64,000 nucleotides of DNA from JACMLD01 sp047602295 (GTDB lineage Bacteria > Bacteroidota > Bacteroidia > Chitinophagales > Chitinophagaceae), in the NCBI GenBank assembly GCA_047602295.1, contig JASGHP010000001.1, positions 3,286,001-3,350,000 of the forward strand. The letters are read 5' to 3'. Shown piece by piece: positions 60,358-64,000 of this stretch. Under the pieces are notes generated by a model. It worked only from the letters and a program-made list of their open reading frames with translations. It did not search any database and was not told the origin of the DNA. The stretch's first letter is position 1, and each line of letters starts with the position of its first letter. The translations under genes were made by a program, and so were the position numbers.

Positions 60358-62025
60358 TTAATGTCCGCCAGACGCAGCAACATCTGTATCGTAATTAATA
60401 CCTTGTTTCGACAAGATATTTTTTACCACAAAACCAAAAAACGCAAGGTATCCAAAGCACAATGCTGCAATCCAGTAAGATTGATGGATGCCAATAACAT
60501 CGGCAAGTTTACCTTGTATTGGAGGAATAATTCCACCGCCAAGTATCATCATAATAAGAAATGCAGAACCTTGCGTTGTATATTTTCCCAAACCAGCAAT
60601 TGCAAGGCTGAAAATAGATGGCCACATAATAGAACAAACAAGGCCACCACTTAAAAATGCATAAATAGATATCCTGCCGGTTGTCATAAGACCAATAACC
60701 ATTGCCAATACACCCAGCAAGCTAAACGTTAATAAAGTTCTTGCAGGTTTGTCTTTGGTGAAATAGAAAGCGGCAATTTGTATTAATACACAAATAACAT
60801 AGAAATACAGATTGCTCATATCATATTTAGCAAGAGAATTTATCGCTATCAGTATACCAAATGCCGCAAGCGGTACAACAAACTTTAAAATTGATTTTGT
60901 TTTCTCTGTTAAATTGAAAGCACTGATAGCACCGGTCCATCTTCCAATCATCAAACTTCCCCAATACATACCAATATAAGGAGTAGCTTCAGATGCAGAC
61001 AGGCCACCAAATGAAGGCTGTCTTAATAGCTCACCAAGATTACTGCCAATGGCTACTTCTGCACCCACATAAAAGAAGATACCCAGCATACCTAGCAGCA
61101 ATTGAGGATATTGCATCGCACCCCAACCGTTGGCATCTTTTTTTGCGCTTGTGTTTGCAACAATCAAACCAATAACCACCACTGCAAAAGCGCCTAATAA
61201 CCATTTAAGCCTGTATGCTTCCATAGCATGTTTCTCAGCCTCAGAAGCATTGGTTAAATCTGTTTTATAACTGTTGAATACAGGGGCAAACATCATAATA
61301 AGCAAACCGGTCATTATTAACAGCATGTACAAAGCCTTGTTGGCTTTCTCTGTTTTTTCAATCATTACGCCTGAAGGCACTTTTTTTGAAAACTGGAACA
61401 TGCCTGCGCATGCAAGAAACAATCCGCCAACGCCAACGTATAATACAATCACTTTGCTAAGGCTTAATTGTGCAATCTGTTCATCGGTAATAGCTGCAGT
61501 TGTTCCAAACAATGCAAGCGCAACTACCAATGGGCCTATTGATGTTCCAAATGAATTGATGCCACCGCCAAGGTTTACACGGCTTGTACCAGTGGAAGGA
61601 TCACCCAAAGCAATAGCAAAGGGTTGTGCAGCGGTTTGTTGCAAGGAAAACCCCAAGGCAACTATAAAGAAACCTGCCAGCATGCCCGCAAAAGTGTTGG
61701 CATTAACAGCAATTATCATTGCAGCCGCACCTAACGCAGAAAAAAGCAAACCATACACAATACTTTTTTTGAACCCCCATTTGCCTACCAAATCTTTTCC
61801 TCCAAATGCACCATAAGCAAACAATGCCAATGCCCCAATATAGTATGCAGTATAAAAAGCAAAGTCAATTAACTGGCTCTGAAACTGATCTAAATGAAAA
61901 TAGTGTTTGCAAAAAGGAATGAATACACTGTTACCCGCAGCAATAAATCCCCAGAAGAAAAATACTGTAACCAATGTTCCTAATGCACCGTAATTAGTTG
62001 GCTGGCCCGTTTTGCTCATAAGCAA
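60358..62025 (-). CDS. MFS sugar transporter (FucP-like sugar:H+ symporter)
   Basis: The 555-residue protein has about twelve membrane helices with FucP-type motifs FFFWGFIAAGNSVFIPF, QTAAQPFAIALGDPSTGTSRVNLGGGINSFG and YWGSLMIGRWTGA. It is longer than typical FucP (about 430-450 residues) because of a larger central region (about 220-330) with two extra hydrophobic stretches. It would import a hexose with protons across the inner membrane. Pairing with a ROK kinase supports glucose or a close analogue. A weak promoter-like TTTG-21-TACATTTA is seen upstream. Confidence 0.88.
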   Translation of the reverse strand: MLMSKTGQPTNYGALGTLVTVFFFWGFIAAGNSVFIPFCKHYFHLDQFQSQLIDFAFYTAYYIGALALFAYGAFGGKDLVGKWGFKKSIVYGLLFSALGAAAMIIAVNANTFAGMLAGFFIVALGFSLQQTAAQPFAIALGDPSTGTSRVNLGGGINSFGTSIGPLVVALALFGTTAAITDEQIAQLSLSKVIVLYVGVGGLFLACAGMFQFSKKVPSGVMIEKTEKANKALYMLLIMTGLLIMMFAPVFNSYKTDLTNASEAEKHAMEAYRLKWLLGAFAVVVIGLIVANTSAKKDANGWGAMQYPQLLLGMLGIFFYVGAEVAIGSNLGELLRQPSFGGLSASEATPYIGMYWGSLMIGRWTGAISAFNLTEKTKSILKFVVPLAAFGILIAINSLAKYDMSNLYFYVICVLIQIAAFYFTKDKPARTLLTFSLLGVLAMVIGLMTTGRISIYAFLSGGLVCSIMWPSIFSLAIAGLGKYTTQGSAFLIMMILGGGIIPPIQGKLADVIGIHQSYWIAALCFGYLAFFGFVVKNILSKQGINYDTDVAASGGH

Positions 62026-62171
62026 TCTCTTTGTTTTATTTATTTATTGTAGTTCTAAATGTAGCAAGTTTTTAACCTGCATTGCAAAGTAGTGGCACAA
62101 TATATTGCCATTTGTTTAATAAAGGGTCTAAAGATAGCGTTTGTGTTGATTTTTTTATCATCTGATACATG

Positions 62172-62202
62172 TTGTTTCACCATTCACTAAAAAATATTTT
62201 CG
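62172..62202 (+). promoter_or_regulatory. Promoter of glgA
   Basis: TTG (62172-62174) and TATTTTCG (62195-62202) are 20 bp apart; the -7 box has one mismatch. The glgA ATG lies 64 bases downstream. Confidence 0.5.
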
Positions 62203-62265
62203 TTACTTGCATCAATCAATCGAAAACCTTCCTAAATTCAACGCAACAATTTCAAACTCACCAGA

Positions 62266-63678
62266 ATGGAGATACTCCACGTATCAGCAGAATGTTATCC
62301 TGTAGCCAAAGCCGGCGGACTGGGTGATGTGGTGGGGGCCCTTCCCAAATACCAGGCACAACTTGGCCATATTGCTAAAGTTGTAATGCCCATGTACCGC
62401 ACAAAATTCCTGTACGATAACCAATGGGATGTTGTACACAAGGGCGGCGCTTCTCTCGGCAATACCTGGTTTGAATACACTGTAATAAAAGAAAAAACAA
62501 ACAAACTTGGGTTCGACCTTTACCTGGTAGACATCAACGGTTTGCTTGACAGGGAAAAAGTGTACGGCTATGCAGACGACAGCGAACGTTTTACTTCTTT
62601 CCAGATTGCAGTGGTAGATTGGGTCTCTCATTGGCAACACAAGCCGGATGTAGTGCATGTGCACGATTACCATACAGGGTTAATCCCCTTTATGATGCAA
62701 TCCTGTTACGATTATCAGCAATTGCGCAATATCCCCAGCGTACTAACTATTCACAACGCCCAATACCAGGGATGGATGGGCTGGGATAAAACACATTATA
62801 TACCACATTGGGATGGCTGGAAATGGGGCAATCTTGATTGGAAAGGCGCTATCAACCCATTGGCATGCGGTATTAAATGTGCCTGGAGAGTAACCACCGT
62901 TAGCCCCAGCTACCTGGATGAGTTGCGCTACATGAGCAATGGTTTGGAAGATCTATTTGAATACGAAAAAGGAAAATGCTCTGGTATATTAAACGGTATT
63001 GATACAAAAGTGTGGGACAGCTCAACCGATAGCTACCTGGATGATCATTATTCTATTGAAACAATAGATGAAGGCAAAAGGGCCAGCAAGGAAAAACTCT
63101 GCAGCACATTCAACCTCGATCCCTCTTATCCTTTGATAGTTTTTATTGGAAGACTGGTAGGCGAGAAAGCTGCGGATCTTTTGCCACAGGCTATTGGCGA
63201 TTCTTTACACCATATTGGACGGAAAATGAGTTTCCTGGTATTGGGTAACGGTGAGCCACATGTGGAATACCAATTGAACAGTATGCGTGGGCCTTTAATG
63301 GGCTATTACAATTCGCAAATCTCTTATAACGAGAAACTGGCGCATCAAATGTATGCTGGTGCAGACTTTCTGCTGATGCCCAGCAGGGTAGAGCCTTGCG
63401 GACTGAACCAGATGTATGCCATGCGCTATGGTACTGTACCCATTGTTAGAAGAACGGGTGGCCTTAAAGACACCGTAAAAGATTATGGTGAACCAGGCGG
63501 GTATGGTGTTTGTTTCAATAATGATTGGGTGGGTGACATTACACAAGCTGTATACAGGGCAGTAGAGTTGTATGATCAACAGGAAAAAATGAAAGGCATC
63601 CGCAAACAGATTATGCAATTGGATTTTAGCTGGGACAGCAGTGCGCAGCAGTACATTAATCTTTATAATAGCTTGTAA
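62266..63678 (+). CDS. glgA: Glycogen synthase (GT5)
   Basis: The 470-residue protein has the GT5 N-terminal motif KAGGLGDVVGALPKY that binds ADP-glucose. It continues with DVVHVHDYHTGLIPFMM, LTIHNAQYQGWM, VTTVSPSYLDEL, NGIDTKVWDS, and the C-terminal PSRVEPCGLNQMYAMRYGTVPIVRRTGGLKDTV. It extends alpha-1,4-glucan chains from ADP-glucose. The length is typical. It is followed by glgC, which makes its substrate; the two are separated by 156 bases with short-period arrays, so coupling is uncertain. Confidence 0.97.
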   Translation: MEILHVSAECYPVAKAGGLGDVVGALPKYQAQLGHIAKVVMPMYRTKFLYDNQWDVVHKGGASLGNTWFEYTVIKEKTNKLGFDLYLVDINGLLDREKVYGYADDSERFTSFQIAVVDWVSHWQHKPDVVHVHDYHTGLIPFMMQSCYDYQQLRNIPSVLTIHNAQYQGWMGWDKTHYIPHWDGWKWGNLDWKGAINPLACGIKCAWRVTTVSPSYLDELRYMSNGLEDLFEYEKGKCSGILNGIDTKVWDSSTDSYLDDHYSIETIDEGKRASKEKLCSTFNLDPSYPLIVFIGRLVGEKAADLLPQAIGDSLHHIGRKMSFLVLGNGEPHVEYQLNSMRGPLMGYYNSQISYNEKLAHQMYAGADFLLMPSRVEPCGLNQMYAMRYGTVPIVRRTGGLKDTVKDYGEPGGYGVCFNNDWVGDITQAVYRAVELYDQQEKMKGIRKQIMQLDFSWDSSAQQYINLYNSL

Positions 63679-63682
63679 GAAT

Positions 63683-63720
63683 AATGTGAAAATGTGGAAG
63701 TGTGATGAATGTGAAAAATG
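63683..63720 (+). repeat. Octamer array (NATGTGAN) after the glgA stop
   Basis: Four to five 8-bp units of the ATGTGAA type begin 5 bases after the glgA stop, with one register slip near 63715. It may be the left member of a pair with the heptamer array at 63763. Confidence 0.5.
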
Positions 63721-63762
63721 TAGTTCTTTTTTTTAGCATTGGATGAAATCACTTTATGCGCC

Positions 63763-63825
63763 TAGTCTTTAGTCTAAATACTATATACTTAATACTTATT
63801 ACTTTTTACTTATTACTTTTTAAAG
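63763..63825 (+). repeat. Nine-unit heptamer array (NNTACTT) before glgC
   Basis: The units include TAGTCTT, TAGTCTA, TATACTT, AATACTT, ATTACTT (twice) and TTTACTT, ending with TTTAAAG 9 bases before the glgC ATG. The 7-bp period is unbroken across 63 bases. Confidence 0.8.
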
Positions 63826-63834
63826 CTTGCAAAT

Positions 63835-64000
63835 ATGAGTAAATCAACGTTAGCGGTCATTTTGGGAGGAGGAGCAGGTTCTCGTTTATACCCCCTTACG
63901 GCCAGCAGAAGCAAACCAGCCGTACCCATTGCAGGAAAATACCGATTGGTAGATATTCCTATTTCAAATTGCATCAACAGCAGCATCAACCGAATGTTTG
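63835..64000 (+). CDS. glgC: Glucose-1-phosphate adenylyltransferase, N-terminal part (runs off the window)
   Basis: The 55 visible residues begin MSKSTLAVILGGGAGSRLYP and continue LTASRSKPAVPIAGKYRLVDIPISNCINS. This is the nucleotide-binding GGGxGxRLxPLT and the KPAVPIxGKYRLxDxxxSN motif of ADP-glucose pyrophosphorylase. The enzyme makes ADP-glucose for the glycogen synthase encoded just upstream. The rest of the gene is outside the window. Confidence 0.95.
   Translation, partial: MSKSTLAVILGGGAGSRLYPLTASRSKPAVPIAGKYRLVDIPISNCINSSINRMF

Noticed and set aside
1..64000. tRNA, rRNA, tmRNA, prophage, insertion sequence or integrase
   Set aside because: None was recognised on either strand.

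Overview
The window reads as chromosome of a member of the Bacteroidota, most likely of the Chitinophagaceae. This rests on: the tail of a SusD/RagB protein; CarboxypepD_reg-type TonB-dependent receptors; FG-GAP/ASPIC lipoproteins; the folP–DUF1599–DoxX gene order; -7 promoter boxes of the form TAnnTTTG with very short leaders; frequent TTG starts; and no Shine-Dalgarno-like spacing in front of genes. The assignment is an inference from protein families. No phage, insertion sequence, CRISPR array, rRNA or tRNA was seen.

Layout. 1–3.6 kb: end of a susD-like gene, a terminator, then a large beta-propeller lipoprotein. 3.7–20.3 kb: a dense signalling block with a CheB-CheR-REC-hybrid kinase-hybrid kinase operon (minus strand), a divergent single-domain response regulator, and a second set of a six-PAS kinase, an Rcp1-like regulator and a REC-PAS-PAS kinase. 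Inside this block sit a K+/H+ antiporter, two small secreted proteins and a heavy-metal-binding HMA protein. 20.8–38.7 kb: mostly housekeeping genes: GH51 arabinofuranosidase, ndk, DHH phosphoesterase, FKBP lipoprotein, folP–DUF1599–DoxX, an OppB-like permease, a giant TPR protein, DUF721, recF, pdhA, a YfgM-like TPR protein, ribH and a LutA-like Fe-S protein. 38.7–44.9 kb: a minus-strand cassette of two DUF4331 proteins, a small secreted protein, a TonB receptor, HupE/UreJ and a TPR lipoprotein whose gene carries a one-base frameshift in a homopolymer. 45–54 kb: CBS protein, an outer-membrane barrel protein, a LolA-like protein, a LytS/LytTR pair and two paralogous secreted proteins. 54–58 kb: thrS-infC-rpmI-rplT. 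58–64 kb: OmpA-like protein, ROK sugar kinase with MFS sugar transporter, and glgA-glgC (glgC runs off the end).

The least expected structure is in the spacers. At least nine intergenic regions hold degenerate tandem arrays with a 7-bp (sometimes 8-bp) period. Several are built as exactly five units in one orientation after a stop codon and five units in the opposite orientation before the next start. Unit words differ between spacers (TAAGTNN, TAATTAC, CTTANAC, GTGAGTC, NNTACTT), but the geometry recurs. Two spacers share an identical 18-bp word and its exact inverse. Some arrays run into coding sequence at a stop or start codon. I know of no established element class that explains this and treat it as the main discovery lead.

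Two genes (38740–40030 and 34868–35346, both minus) each appear broken by a single-base change in an A6/T6 run. They may be real frameshifts or residual sequencing errors.
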